DNA of 64,000 nucleotides from Streptomyces endocoffeicus (GCF_016741935.1 NZ_JAERRG010000012.1:186001-250000); one strand, 5' to 3'; numbered from the stretch's first letter, positions 1-8,598 are shown. Numbers and translations are program-made. Notes: generated from the sequence alone by a model not told the origin.

Positions 1-821
1 CCGCCTCGGTGCGCATCTTCCCCGGCGGGGTGCTGACGCTGTCGGCGGATGGCCGGGAGCTCGTCGCCTACGGGCCATCGGGTGCGCGGCTGTGGCAGTC
101 GCCCGCGCTCGAGGGGAGGTTCTGCGAGCCGACGGTGCTGGGCGGCGCACCGTACGCCCTGTGCGCGCCCAGCGGCTCCGACGGCCTGGCCGCCGAGGGC
201 CCGTACGACCTGCTGCGGCTCGACCCCTCCGACGGCACGCGGCGCACGCTCACCACCCTCCCGGCGAAGACGCTGACCCTGGGCGCGGTCCAGGGCAAGC
301 CGCTGTTCCTGATCCCGCAGACCGCGAAGGAGGTCTACGACTCGGGGTACGAGCGCCCGTACAAGGCCATGGTGCGGGTGGATCCGCGCACCGGCGAGAC
401 CACGCGGATCCCGCTGAAGCGCCCCGTGCTCGGCAGGCCGACCCTGCTGCACGGCACCGTCTACTTCGTCCGTCCCAACGGCACGGTCACCGCGGTGGCG
501 GCGGACAGCGGCCGGGAGCTGTGGCAGCGGGCGACGGAAACGGAGAGCCTGTCCGAGCCGGTGCTGTCCCGGCGGTACGGGCAGCTGTACTTCGCCAACC
601 GCTTCGGCCGTCTGCTGGCGCTGGCCGTGGACGACGGCAAGGAGGCGTGGCGTACGGCCGCGCTGAACGACCCCGGGACCGCGGCGCAGGACGCGGAGCC
701 GAGGGTCGTGCTCGTCAAGGACGCGATCGTGGCGACGGCCGGGGACACGGCGTTCTCCGTACGGCCGGACCGTCCGTCGGTTCATCCGTCGGTTCATCCG
801 TCGGCCCGGCCGTCGTCCTGA
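1..821 (+). CDS. PQQ-like beta-propeller repeat protein, C-terminal part (5' truncated by window)
   Basis: The frame is open from the window edge, so only the last ~270 codons are visible and the true start lies upstream. The product contains repeated blades of the type 'G(R/K)ELW-R/Q' and 'LxLD..DG' (for example SGRELWQR and DGKEAWRT), which are typical of PQQ/BamB-like outer-propeller domains. In Streptomyces such propellers often form the extracellular C-terminus of Ser/Thr kinases or stand alone; the missing N-terminus prevents a choice. The C-terminus is a low-complexity PSVHPSVHPS tail made by a 12-bp tandem repeat near 777-805. The next gene is convergent, 39 bp away. Confidence 0.75.
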   Translation, partial: ASVRIFPGGVLTLSADGRELVAYGPSGARLWQSPALEGRFCEPTVLGGAPYALCAPSGSDGLAAEGPYDLLRLDPSDGTRRTLTTLPAKTLTLGAVQGKPLFLIPQTAKEVYDSGYERPYKAMVRVDPRTGETTRIPLKRPVLGRPTLLHGTVYFVRPNGTVTAVAADSGRELWQRATETESLSEPVLSRRYGQLYFANRFGRLLALAVDDGKEAWRTAALNDPGTAAQDAEPRVVLVKDAIVATAGDTAFSVRPDRPSVHPSVHPSARPSS

Positions 822-860
822 GCGGCGCGGTGTGACACCCCCGGCCGCGCCGCTGCGCCG

Positions 861-1880
861 CTACGCCGGGGTGGCCGGGCCCACGAGTTCGTCCAGGACG
901 TCCGTCATCGTGACGAAGCCCAGGACCGTGCCGGTGTCGGCCGTCACGGCGGCCAGGTGGGCGCCGGTGGCGCGCATGGTGGTGAGGGTGTCGTCCAGCG
1001 GGGTGTCGGCGCGCACGCGGGGCACGGTGTGGACGGCGGTGCGGGGGAAGGGGCGGTCCCGGTCGGCGATGCCGAGGGTGTCCTTGATGTGCAGATAGCC
1101 CAGGATGGCGCCGCCGGGTCCGGTGACCGGGAGGCGGGAGCAGCCGGAGGCGGCCGCCGTGCGTTCCAGTCGGTCGGGGGTGACGCGGTGGTCGACGGTG
1201 ACCATCTCGTCGAGGGGGACGAGGATGTCGCCGACCCGCCGGGTGCCCAGTTCCAGGGCGTCGCGCAGCCGCTCGCCACCGGACTTGTCCAGCAGCCCGG
1301 CCTCGCTGGAGTCCCGTACCAGCCGGATGAGTTCGGCGTCGGTGAAGACCGACTCGACCTCGTCCTTGGGCTCGACCTTCAGCAGCCGCAGCAGCGCGTT
1401 GGCGAAGGCGTTGACGCCGAAGACGACGGGGCGCAGGAGGCGGGTGAGGGCCACCAGCGGCGGGCCGAGGAGGAGCGCGGTGCGCTCGGGCGCGGCGAGG
1501 GCGATGTTCTTGGGGACCATCTCGCCGACGAGCATGTGGAGATACGTGGCCGCCGTGAGCGCGATGACGAACGCGATCGGATGCACCAGGGCCTCGGGGA
1601 CGTGAACGGCGTCGAAGCCGGGCTCCAGCAGATGGGCGATGGCCGGTTCGGCGACCGCGCCCAGCACCAGGGAGGAGATGGTGATGCCGAGCTGGGCGGT
1701 GGCCATCAGCGCGGACAGGTGCTCCAGCGCCCACAGCACACCGCGCGCCCGCTTCTCCCCCGCCTGGGCACGCGGTTCGATCTGGCTGCGGCGCACGGAG
1801 ATCAGGGCGAATTCGGCGCCGACGAAGAAGGCGTTGGTGAGGAGGGTGAGGGCACCGATGGTGAGTTGGACGACGGTCAT
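861..1880 (-). CDS. CNNM/CorC-family membrane protein with CBS domains (short form)
   Basis: 339 aa. The N-terminal half is a DUF21/CNNM membrane domain: hydrophobic segments at about residues 5-25, 60-80 and 95-115, the SAxxxAxxQLGIT motif and the VGEMVPKN motif. A CBS pair follows (about 200-330, with VPLDEMVTVD and GFVTMTDVLDELV). It lacks the C-terminal CorC_HlyC transporter-associated domain present in its upstream neighbour. CNNM proteins are implicated in Mg2+/divalent cation efflux; older annotation calls them hemolysins. The ATG overlaps the upstream CNNM gene stop by 4 bp (ATGA), so the two are translationally coupled and may form a hetero-oligomer. Confidence 0.88.
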   Translation of the reverse strand: MTVVQLTIGALTLLTNAFFVGAEFALISVRRSQIEPRAQAGEKRARGVLWALEHLSALMATAQLGITISSLVLGAVAEPAIAHLLEPGFDAVHVPEALVHPIAFVIALTAATYLHMLVGEMVPKNIALAAPERTALLLGPPLVALTRLLRPVVFGVNAFANALLRLLKVEPKDEVESVFTDAELIRLVRDSSEAGLLDKSGGERLRDALELGTRRVGDILVPLDEMVTVDHRVTPDRLERTAAASGCSRLPVTGPGGAILGYLHIKDTLGIADRDRPFPRTAVHTVPRVRADTPLDDTLTTMRATGAHLAAVTADTGTVLGFVTMTDVLDELVGPATPA

Positions 1881-3244
1881 CGGGCGGCCTCGGGGTGCTC
1901 AGTGGTCTGGACGGCCTCGGCGGGCTGGGCGGGCTCGGCGGGCTCAGTGGCCTCGGCGGCCTTCGTGATCCGTACGCGGTCGGCGCGGTGGTGGTCCACC
2001 TTCAGGACCGTGAGCTGCCAGCCGTCGTCCGTCTCGAAGGTGTCCCCGGCCGCCGGGATCCGCCCCAGGGCCGTGGCCAGCAGGCCCGCCACGGTTTCGT
2101 ACGGGCCCTCGGGGGCGGTCAGGCCGATGCCGGTGAGCTCGTCCAGCCGTACGCCGCCGTCCGTCTCCCAGGCGCCGGGGCCGAGAGGCACCAGGCCGGG
2201 GGTCTCGTCGGTGTCGTGTTCGTCGCGGACGTCGCCGACGATCTCCTCGACGATGTCCTCCAGGGTGGCGATGCCCGCGGTGCCCCCGTACTCGTCGATG
2301 ACGACGGCCATGGTGTGCGCACGGCGCAGCCGGTCCAGCAGCCGGTCCACCGGGAGGCTGTCGGGCACCAGGAGCGGGGGCGTGGCCAGGTCGGTGACGG
2401 GGGTGGTGGCGCGGCGGGCGGCGTCCAGGGCGAGGACGTCGCGGATGTGCACGGTGCCGACCACCTCGTCCAGGGTGTCGCGGTAGACGGGGAAGCGGGA
2501 CCGCCCGGTGGCCAGGGTGAGGTTGGCCGCGTCGGCGGCGGTGGCGTGGGCCTCCAGCGCCTGGACGTCCACGCGCGGGGTCATCACGTTCTCGGCGGTG
2601 AGCTCGCCCAGGTGGAGCGTACGGACGAACAGCTCGGCCGCGTCCTGCTCCAGCGCGCCCGCGGCGGCCGAGTGGCGGGCCAGCGCGACCAGCTCGTCCG
2701 GCGTACGGGCCGAGGCCAGCTCCTCGGCGGGCTCCAGGCCCATGCGGCGCACCAGGCGGTTGGCCGTGTTGTTGAGGTGGTGGATCAGCGGGGCGAAGGC
2801 GGCGGTGAAGGCGCGCTGCGGGGAGGCGACCGCCTTGGCCACGTGCAGGGGCCGGGAGATGGCCCAGTTCTTGGGCACCAGCTCCCCGGCGACCATCAGC
2901 ACCACCGTGGAGACGGCCACGCCCAGCACCACGGCGGTCGTCGACGCCGCGCCCTCGGGCAGGCCGAGCGCGGTGAGCGGGGTTTCGAGGAGGACGGCCA
3001 GCGAGGGCTCGGCGAGCATGCCGATCACCAGGGAGGTGACGGTGATGCCCAGCTGGGCCCCGGAAAGCTGGAACGTCAGCCGGCGCACCGCCGTGAGCGC
3101 GCTGTCGGCCCCGCGCTCACCGGCCTCGGCGGCGCGCTCCAGGGCGCCACGCTCGACGGTGGTGAGGGAGAACTCGGCGGCCACGAAGAGGGCGCAGGCG
3201 AGGGTGAGGGCCAGCGCGAGGAGAAGCAGCAGGATCTCGGTCAC
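1877..3244 (-). CDS. CNNM/CorC-family membrane protein with CBS and CorC_HlyC domains
   Basis: 455 aa. DUF21 transmembrane domain (about 1-200; motifs LSGAQLGITVTSLVIG and VAGELVPKNWA), CBS pair (about 215-340; VMTPRVDVQAL, EYGGTAGIATLEDIVEEIVGD) and a C-terminal CorC_HlyC domain (about 350-430). The Ala/Glu/Pro-rich tail (AEATEPAEPAQPAEA) is low complexity. First gene of a two-gene unit with the shorter CNNM paralogue, with which it overlaps by 4 bp. Probable role: divalent cation (Mg2+/Co2+) homeostasis at the cytoplasmic membrane; the exact substrate cannot be read from the sequence. Confidence 0.9.
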   Translation of the reverse strand: MTEILLLLLALALTLACALFVAAEFSLTTVERGALERAAEAGERGADSALTAVRRLTFQLSGAQLGITVTSLVIGMLAEPSLAVLLETPLTALGLPEGAASTTAVVLGVAVSTVVLMVAGELVPKNWAISRPLHVAKAVASPQRAFTAAFAPLIHHLNNTANRLVRRMGLEPAEELASARTPDELVALARHSAAAGALEQDAAELFVRTLHLGELTAENVMTPRVDVQALEAHATAADAANLTLATGRSRFPVYRDTLDEVVGTVHIRDVLALDAARRATTPVTDLATPPLLVPDSLPVDRLLDRLRRAHTMAVVIDEYGGTAGIATLEDIVEEIVGDVRDEHDTDETPGLVPLGPGAWETDGGVRLDELTGIGLTAPEGPYETVAGLLATALGRIPAAGDTFETDDGWQLTVLKVDHHRADRVRITKAAEATEPAEPAQPAEAVQTTEHPEAAR

Positions 3245-3557
3245 CGTGCCAATCCCGTCTGCCCGGTAAGGGGGGCTCCGCTGAGGTGCGGGCGGGGTAT
3301 GGCACGGGTGGTACTGGGAGGTTCGCCCATTGCGGGTCCGGTGCTCCTTACGTCGCTGGGAAAGTGCTGGGAGGGCGCTAGTAGGTCAAGTGTCCCCACA
3401 CTCATAGTAAAGGTACAGTAAAGGGACGCGCCCGTCGGGCGACCGCTGCGGCCCGCGCCGGAATCGGCTCCGCGTAACCTGCGGCTTTCCCGTGTCTGCC
3501 TGATTGGCCCCGGGGTTGCCTGTCGTCGGCACAGGTTTATCGGCAATACTTCCGGCC
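3245..3557. promoter_or_regulatory. Divergent intergenic region with 11-bp-phased direct repeat
   Basis: 313 bp without a gene between the CNNM unit (minus) and an acidic hypothetical gene (plus). Two copies of AGTAAAGG lie 11 bp apart (3406-3413 and 3417-3424). Read on the minus strand this contains TACTAT (3404-3409), a good TANNNT -10 box for the CNNM pair, so the repeat could be an activator or repressor site over that promoter. No convincing -35 was seen. Confidence 0.35.
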
Positions 3558-4310
3558 GTGGAGCAGAGCACTGGACCGATCATCCCGCCCATGCACACCG
3601 CCGGGACGGATCCGGGGTACATCCCCGGCCTGACGTCCCCGCGCCCTGCCGATAAGGAGGAGGACGCCCCGGACAAGGCAGCGGCGGAACAGCCGCCGGA
3701 GGAAGTCACCGCCGAGGACGAGCCGGAGCTCGACGAGGAAGAGGGCGTCGAGGCCGAGGCGGAGTCCGACGGCGAAGCCGACGCGTCGAAGGACGTCGTC
3801 GCGTCCGACGGGGAAGCGGACGACGACGAGAAGGAGGACGCGGACGAGGACGAGGACACGGACGGCGGGGCCGTCTTCGAGGTGTCCGACCGGCGCGGTG
3901 CGATACGAGCCGGGCGCCGCGGGGTCACATTCGAACTCGACGGCGAGAAGGCCGAGTTCGGGTGGGACGAGATCGGCGCGGTGGAGGTCGACACCCCGCG
4001 GTTCGGCAAGCGCTTCGGGATCACCGTCTATACGACCAACCGGCGCTGGTACACCGCCGATGTCGAGGCACCGGCCCGCAAGCTCCTCAAGGAGTGGACG
4101 GCGGAGCTGGACGCGGTCCTCGACGCGTATTTCGAGGACTCGGAGGACGGCGGGGCCGAGGCGGAAGCCGAGAGCAAGGCCGACGCGGACACCGGCGGCG
4201 ACGCGGACACCGACACCGGCACCGACACCGACACCGACACCGACACGAAAAGCGACACCGGCACGAAGAGCGACACGAAGAGCGACGACGCCAAGGACGC
4301 CACCTCGTAG
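3558..4310 (+). CDS. Acidic hypothetical protein with low-complexity flanks
   Basis: 250 aa from GTG 3558; the frame is open further upstream but the MEQSTGPIIPPMHTAG-like start is the natural N-terminus. No Shine-Dalgarno is visible, and AATACT (3545-3550) lies about 7 nt upstream, so a leaderless transcript is possible. The middle (about residues 110-200) is a compact folded-looking domain (FEVSDRRGAIRAG, FELDGEKAEFGWDEIGAVEVD). It is flanked by a very acidic Glu/Asp-rich N-terminal stretch and a C-terminal Asp/Thr/Lys repeat encoded by a 6-bp GACACC microsatellite (about 4195-4260). No membrane segment. Function not recognised; cytoplasmic location inferred. Confidence 0.75.
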   Translation: MEQSTGPIIPPMHTAGTDPGYIPGLTSPRPADKEEDAPDKAAAEQPPEEVTAEDEPELDEEEGVEAEAESDGEADASKDVVASDGEADDDEKEDADEDEDTDGGAVFEVSDRRGAIRAGRRGVTFELDGEKAEFGWDEIGAVEVDTPRFGKRFGITVYTTNRRWYTADVEAPARKLLKEWTAELDAVLDAYFEDSEDGGAEAEAESKADADTGGDADTDTGTDTDTDTDTKSDTGTKSDTKSDDAKDATS

Positions 4311-4427
4311 CGGCCGCCCCCGCGGGTGGCGGTTCACCCGATCCCCGCTGCGCACAACCGTATCCGGCGCCGGGAAAACGGTCTAACGTCGGATTTCAGC
4401 AGCGGAACTACGGGGGGCGGCTGCCGC

Positions 4428-4679
4428 ATGACACCGGATGATCCTGTGATCGGTCGCACCGGGGTGCTGCTTCTCGGCACCCGTGGTGCCAGTGGTCCCG
4501 GCGAGGTCCTGGTGCGCGTCAGAGGCGGCTCGGAGACGTTCCTCGCCTGGTCCTCCGACCCGCTGCCGCAAGGCGCGTCCGTCCTCGTGATCGACTTCCG
4601 CGGCTCCCGCCAGGTCGACGTCATCGAGTGGACCGATCCATTGAACGCGTCGTCCGGCGGGGCCGGCGGCGCCGGTTGA
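4428..4679 (+). CDS. Small NfeD-like (OB-fold) protein
   Basis: 83 aa from ATG 4428, preceded by a G-rich ribosome site (4412-4420). The core (GRTGVLLLGTRGASGPGEVLVRV ending in VIDFRGSRQVDVIEW) matches the pattern of the NfeD C-terminal OB-fold: G-x-AxT, GP-G-V and a V-V-hydrophobic closing strand. It ends 11 bp before a flotillin-family gene; NfeD-like proteins are typically coupled with SPFH/flotillin proteins (as in Bacillus YuaF-FloT). No transmembrane helix is present, so this is a soluble single-domain form that probably binds or stabilises the flotillin. Confidence 0.72.
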   Translation: MTPDDPVIGRTGVLLLGTRGASGPGEVLVRVRGGSETFLAWSSDPLPQGASVLVIDFRGSRQVDVIEWTDPLNASSGGAGGAG

Positions 4680-4690
4680 GGAGACGAAGG

Positions 4691-5839
4691 ATGTTCGGTT
4701 ACCGCGTGCCCGCACCCGACCAGGCGATGCTGATCTCGGGTGGCAGGCGTGGACAAGGGGGTGCGCCGTTTCGCGTGGTGACCGGGCACGGCAAGTTCGT
4801 GCTCCCGGTCTTCCGCAAGGTCCGCTTCCTGACCCTGGCGATGTGTGAGGCCGAGGTCGCGGAGAAGTGCGTCAGCCGGCAGGGCATCACGCTGACGGTG
4901 CGCGCGGTGATCGCGTTCAAGGTGGGCAATGACACCGAGTCCATCGTCAACGCGGGGCAGCGGTTCCTCTCCGACCAGGAGCAGATGGCGGTGCTGACGG
5001 GGCGGATCTTCGCGGGTCATCTGCGGGCCATCATCGGCTCGATGACGGTCGAGGAGCTCATCACCGAGCGGCAGAAGCTGGCCACCGAGGTGCTGGACAC
5101 CTCCAAGGCGGAGATGGCGAAGATCGGTCTGATCGTGGACTCGTTGCAGATCCAGTCGATCGACGACGGCGACACCGGCTATATCGACGCGATGTCCGCC
5201 CCGCACAAGGCCGCCATCCAGCGGCAGGCCCAGATCGCCCAGGCGCAGGCCAGCCAGGCGTCGGCCGAGGCGGAGCAGGAGGCGGCGCGCAACCAGGCCG
5301 AGTACGCGCGGCAGACGGCGGTGGTGCAGGCCCAGTACAACGCCGAGGTGGACCGCGCCCAGGCGCAGGCCGCCCAGGCCGGACCGCTGGCGGAGGCGCA
5401 CGCACAGCAGGAGGTGCTGTCCGCGCGCACGGAGTTGGCCCAGCGGGCGGCCGATCTGCGGCAGCAGCAGCTGGTGGCCGAGATCGTGAAGCCGGCGGAG
5501 GCGGAGGCCGAGCGGATCCGGGTGGTGGCGCTGGCCGAGGCGGAGCGGATGAGGATCCAGGCCGAGGCGGCGGCCTCACACGGCCGGGTAGCGCTCGACC
5601 GCATGCTGATCGACCAACTGCCGCAGATCGTCAAGGAGGCCGCCTCCGGGCTCTCCGGGGCGAACGTCAACGTCCTCAACGGGGCGGACGGGCTGGGCGA
5701 GATCGCGGCGGGCCTGGTCGGCCAGGGGCTGACCATCCTGGACGCGGTACGGCGCAACATGGGTGCCCCGGGCGCGGAGGGCGAGGCCAAGCCGAAGCGG
5801 CGGGGCGGGGCGGACGACGGCGCGGTCGAGGTTCGTTAG
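4691..5839 (+). CDS. Flotillin-like SPFH/band-7 protein
   Basis: 382 aa, ATG 4691 with GGAGACGAAGG immediately upstream. MFGYRVPAPDQAMLISGG begins an SPFH domain (about 10-180; includes GRIFAGHLRAIIGSMTVEELI). A long Ala/Gln/Glu coiled coil follows (about 180-310, repeats like AQAQASQASAEAEQEAA), then a C-terminal oligomerisation segment. Flotillins scaffold functional membrane microdomains. There is no strongly hydrophobic N-terminal anchor. Same transcription unit as the NfeD-like gene 11 bp upstream. Followed by a structured repeat element. Confidence 0.9.
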   Translation: MFGYRVPAPDQAMLISGGRRGQGGAPFRVVTGHGKFVLPVFRKVRFLTLAMCEAEVAEKCVSRQGITLTVRAVIAFKVGNDTESIVNAGQRFLSDQEQMAVLTGRIFAGHLRAIIGSMTVEELITERQKLATEVLDTSKAEMAKIGLIVDSLQIQSIDDGDTGYIDAMSAPHKAAIQRQAQIAQAQASQASAEAEQEAARNQAEYARQTAVVQAQYNAEVDRAQAQAAQAGPLAEAHAQQEVLSARTELAQRAADLRQQQLVAEIVKPAEAEAERIRVVALAEAERMRIQAEAAASHGRVALDRMLIDQLPQIVKEAASGLSGANVNVLNGADGLGEIAAGLVGQGLTILDAVRRNMGAPGAEGEAKPKRRGGADDGAVEVR

Positions 5840-5857
5840 GGGGTGTCCGGCGGGTTG

Positions 5858-6021
5858 TGACGCCTGCGGCGGGCTCTTTCCCCTCCCCGCCCCTTCCCAC
5901 AACTGGGGCTCCGCCCCAGACCCCGGACGCCCTTCGGGCGTGTCCTCAATCTCCCCCAGCTACCGCTGGGAGGTGCCCCCTGGACGGGCTGCATTCAGCC
6001 CGTCCGGCGATTGAGGACACG
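5858..6021. repeat. Structured intergenic repeat element (multi-hairpin), likely bidirectional terminator
   Basis: About 160 bp with several perfect hairpins: TGGGGC/GCCCCA (5904-5918), ACGCCC/GGGCGT (5927-5941), CCCAGC/GCTGGG (5955-5970) and a 10-bp stem with a 4-nt loop (5982-6005). The last two are enclosed by a 13-bp outer stem (5939-5951 with 6009-6021), giving a cloverleaf-like fold. The left ~50 bp (5858-5908) recur almost exactly at 47649-47698, so it belongs to a dispersed family. Position after the flotillin stop suggests termination; the outer stem suggests a mobile or recombinogenic repeat unit. Confidence 0.7.
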
Positions 6022-6101
6022 GGACACCCCTTAGGCGCCCCGGTCCCATCCGGGCGTTGCTACCGTGAGAAACCCCAGCCAGCCGAGAGGGCCGAGGAAA
6101 C

Positions 6102-6533
6102 GTGACCACTGACCGCCCGCACCGCGTCAGCGTCGCCGGAGTCATCGTGGACGAGCGCGGCCGGGCGCTGCTGATCAAGCGGCGCGACGGCAGCACCTGG
6201 GAGCCGCCGGGCGGTGCGCTCGACCCCGACGCCACCATCCCGGACGCCCTGCAGCGCGAGATCCTCGAGGAGACGGGCGTCAAGATCGCGCTTCCGGCCG
6301 CGCTCACCGGGGTCTACAAGGACATGACCGACCTCACCGTCTCCCTCGTCTTCCGCTGCGAGGCCCTCGACGGCACCCCCGCCACCGGCCCCCGCACCCG
6401 CGCCTGGCGCTGGGCCACCCGCGCCGAGGTCCCCGATCTCGCCGACGAGGCGTACGCCGTGCGCGTCCTGGACGCCCTCGACACCGCCACCCCACCGGCG
6501 ATCCGTGCCCACGACGGCGTCACGCTGGTCTGA
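6102..6533 (+). CDS. Nudix hydrolase (first Nudix-box Glu replaced)
   Basis: 143 aa, GTG start after GAGGAAAC. The fold starts HRVSVAGVIVDERGRALLIKRR and contains the Nudix helix GGALDPDATIPDALQREILEETGV. The REILEETG core with E53, E56 and E57 is intact, but the upstream Glu of the G-x5-E signature is Ala44. Nudix enzymes hydrolyse nucleoside diphosphates linked to X; the substrate cannot be predicted here. The E-to-A change is compatible with activity in many family members because it is not a metal ligand. Stands alone between a repeat element and a convergent LysR gene. Confidence 0.88.
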   Translation: MTTDRPHRVSVAGVIVDERGRALLIKRRDGSTWEPPGGALDPDATIPDALQREILEETGVKIALPAALTGVYKDMTDLTVSLVFRCEALDGTPATGPRTRAWRWATRAEVPDLADEAYAVRVLDALDTATPPAIRAHDGVTLV

Positions 6534-6573
6534 CGTACGGCCCGCCTCGTCCGGCGGTCGTCTGACGTACGGC

Positions 6574-7473
6574 TCACGCGGCCAGCAGCCGCGTCAGCTC
6601 GTCCGCCACCGCCCGCGCCGCCGGGCTGGTCCAGCGGCGGCGGTGGCGGGTGAGCTGGACGGGGACCGGGGGGATGGCCGGGCCGTGGACCTCGGCGAGG
6701 TAGCCCTCGGCGAGTTGGCGTTCCACCGTGGCGCGGGGGAGCAGCGTCAGGCCGAGGCCCGCGGCGACGCAGGCGCGGGCGGCCTCGATGCTGCCGAAGC
6801 GGGTGAGGCGCGGTGCCGGGCCGGGGAGGGTGAGGAGGGTGCGGACGAGGTGGTCGCTGTAGGAGCAGCCCTGTTCATGGACGAAGAAGCTCTGCCCGGC
6901 CAGTTCGTCCCAGCCCGCCTCGCGTCCGGCCAGCGGGTGGCCGGGGGCGGCGACGTAGACGAGGGGTTCGCGGGCGATGGGGCGGGCCACCAGGTCGGCG
7001 TCGGCCACGTCCTGTTCGAGGAGGAGGACGAGGTCGAGGCGTCCCGTACGCAGCCCCTCGACGGCCGCCGCGCTGCCCGCGGGGTGGAGGTGGACGTCGA
7101 TACCGGGGTGGCTGCGGCGCAGCGAGGCGATCACGCGGGGGAGGTGCGAGGCGCACAGCGACTCGCCCGCGCCGAGGGCCACCGGGCCCTCCACCGCGCC
7201 GTCCGCACCGTCGCCGTTTCCGGCCGCCGCCACCGTGCGCAGCCGGGCCTCGGCGTCCAGGACCTCCTCGGCCTCCGTCAGCAATCGGCGTCCGGCGCTG
7301 GTCGGCAGGGCGCCTGAGGGCAGCCGGTCGAAGAGGCGGGTGCCCAGTTCCCGTTCCAGGGTGCGTATCTGGACGGTGACGGTGGACTGGGCGAGATGGA
7401 GCTCGGTGGCGGTCGCCGTGAAGCTGCCGGTTCTCGCCAGCGCCGCGAACGTCTTCAGGAGTCGTGTGTCCAC
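6574..7473 (-). CDS. LysR-family transcriptional regulator
   Basis: 299 aa, GTG start at 7473. The N-terminal winged HTH (LLKTFAALARTGSFTATATELHLAQSTVTVQIRTLE, residues 5-40) is followed by the linker helix and a periplasmic-binding-like effector domain (about 90-295). Divergently transcribed from the PhzF-like gene with 106 bp between, the classic LysR arrangement, so it probably controls that gene and itself. The effector is unknown. Confidence 0.9.
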   Translation of the reverse strand: MDTRLLKTFAALARTGSFTATATELHLAQSTVTVQIRTLERELGTRLFDRLPSGALPTSAGRRLLTEAEEVLDAEARLRTVAAAGNGDGADGAVEGPVALGAGESLCASHLPRVIASLRRSHPGIDVHLHPAGSAAAVEGLRTGRLDLVLLLEQDVADADLVARPIAREPLVYVAAPGHPLAGREAGWDELAGQSFFVHEQGCSYSDHLVRTLLTLPGPAPRLTRFGSIEAARACVAAGLGLTLLPRATVERQLAEGYLAEVHGPAIPPVPVQLTRHRRRWTSPAARAVADELTRLLAA

Positions 7474-7579
7474 GAGAGTCAGGATAGGGGCCCCGACCTG
7501 CTCTCATTGGGTTTCTCGATCGACTCCAGCGAAAGGAATCGTTGGACGCGATACCGGGGGCGGTGGAACCGTGGACGGC
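7474..7579. promoter_or_regulatory. LysR/PhzF divergent promoter region
   Basis: 106 bp between divergent starts. It contains the palindrome TCGATCGA around 7515-7522 and AT-richer DNA than its surroundings (7503-7545). No single LysR T-N11-A box can be chosen with confidence. Expected to hold both promoters and the LysR site. Confidence 0.35.
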
Positions 7580-8587
7580 ATGACCGCACCCACCGGACCC
7601 ACCGCGTCCGCCACCACGTCCGCCACCGCGTTCGCCACATCCACGACGCCCACCGCGTCCACCGCGCCCACGACGCCCAACGCCTCCACCGCCGCCACCC
7701 CGGATGTCGACGTACTGCACTACTCCGCCTTCACCACCCGCCCCGACGGCGGCAATCCCGCCGGAGTGGTCCTCGACGCCGCGGCCGTCGCGGACGACGA
7801 CGCGGCCATGACCGCCATCGCCGCGCGGGTCGGCTACTCGGAGACCGCGTTCATCACCGAACGGGACGAGACCGCGCGCCGCTACCGGCTGCGGTACTTC
7901 AGCCCGCTCGCCGAGGTCGCGTTCTGCGGACACGCCACCATCGCCACGGCCGTGGCCCTCGCCGAGCGTGACGGCCCGGGTGAGCTGGTCTTCGACACGG
8001 CCTCGGGCGAGATCCGCGTCGCTACCACGGCCGACGGCGACGGGCCGCCCCGCGCCACGCTCACCAGCGTTCCCACCCGCTCGCGCCCCGCCGACCCGGA
8101 CACGGAGCTCGAGCCGACGCTGGCGGCGCTGGGCTGGTCCGCGGACGACCTGGACCCGGCCCTGCCCCCGCATGTCGCCTTCGCGGGCAACGACCACCTC
8201 GTCCTCGCCGCCGCCACCCGCGAGCGACTGGCGGACCTCGACTACGACTTCGACGCGCTCGATGCGGTGATGCGGCGGCGCGGCTGGACGACGGTGCATC
8301 TGGTGTGGCGTGAGCCCGCGGACGGCTCTGCCGAGAGCATGGCCTTCCACGCCCGCGATCCGTTCCCCGTCGGCGGGGTGGTCGAGGACCCGGCCACCGG
8401 CGCCGCGGCCGCCGCCTTCGGCGGCTATCTGCGGGTACTCGGCCTGGTCGGCGGCCGGACCAGGATCCGTATCCGCCAGGGCGAGGACATGGGCCGCCCC
8501 AGCGACCTCCTGCTCGACATCACGCCCGACGACCCCCGGGCGCGGGTCAGCGGCCAGGCCGTCCCGATCCCGCGGAACGGGCGATGA
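7580..8587 (+). CDS. PhzF-family isomerase/epimerase-like protein
   Basis: 335 aa from ATG 7580; an in-frame GTG at 7571 is better spaced from GGCGGTGG and is a real alternative. The first ~45 residues are a Thr/Ala/Ser/Pro-rich low-complexity extension. The PhzF fold then begins VDVLHYSAFTTRPDGGNPAGVVLDAA, with the catalytic-Glu motif SETAFIT and the second-half signature FCGHATIATA. PhzF enzymes perform 1,5-hydrogen shifts (trans-2,3-dihydro-3-hydroxyanthranilate in phenazine synthesis), but most single-copy homologues act elsewhere. No phz genes adjoin. Probably controlled by the divergent LysR regulator. Confidence 0.85.
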   Translation: MTAPTGPTASATTSATAFATSTTPTASTAPTTPNASTAATPDVDVLHYSAFTTRPDGGNPAGVVLDAAAVADDDAAMTAIAARVGYSETAFITERDETARRYRLRYFSPLAEVAFCGHATIATAVALAERDGPGELVFDTASGEIRVATTADGDGPPRATLTSVPTRSRPADPDTELEPTLAALGWSADDLDPALPPHVAFAGNDHLVLAAATRERLADLDYDFDALDAVMRRRGWTTVHLVWREPADGSAESMAFHARDPFPVGGVVEDPATGAAAAAFGGYLRVLGLVGGRTRIRIRQGEDMGRPSDLLLDITPDDPRARVSGQAVPIPRNGR

Positions 8588-8598
8588 ACGATCCCGCG

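Noticed and set aside
957..3421. Long plus-strand open frames opposite the two CNNM genes
   Set aside because: Gly/Val/Gln-rich, frame-shadow composition with no domain, while the minus-strand products have full CNNM/CBS motifs and the 4-bp overlap.
7580..8587. Part of a phenazine cluster, given an EhpF-like gene at 32 kb
   Set aside because: The two are 24 kb apart, no phzA/B/D/E/G homologues are present, and PhzF-like proteins are common as stand-alone enzymes.
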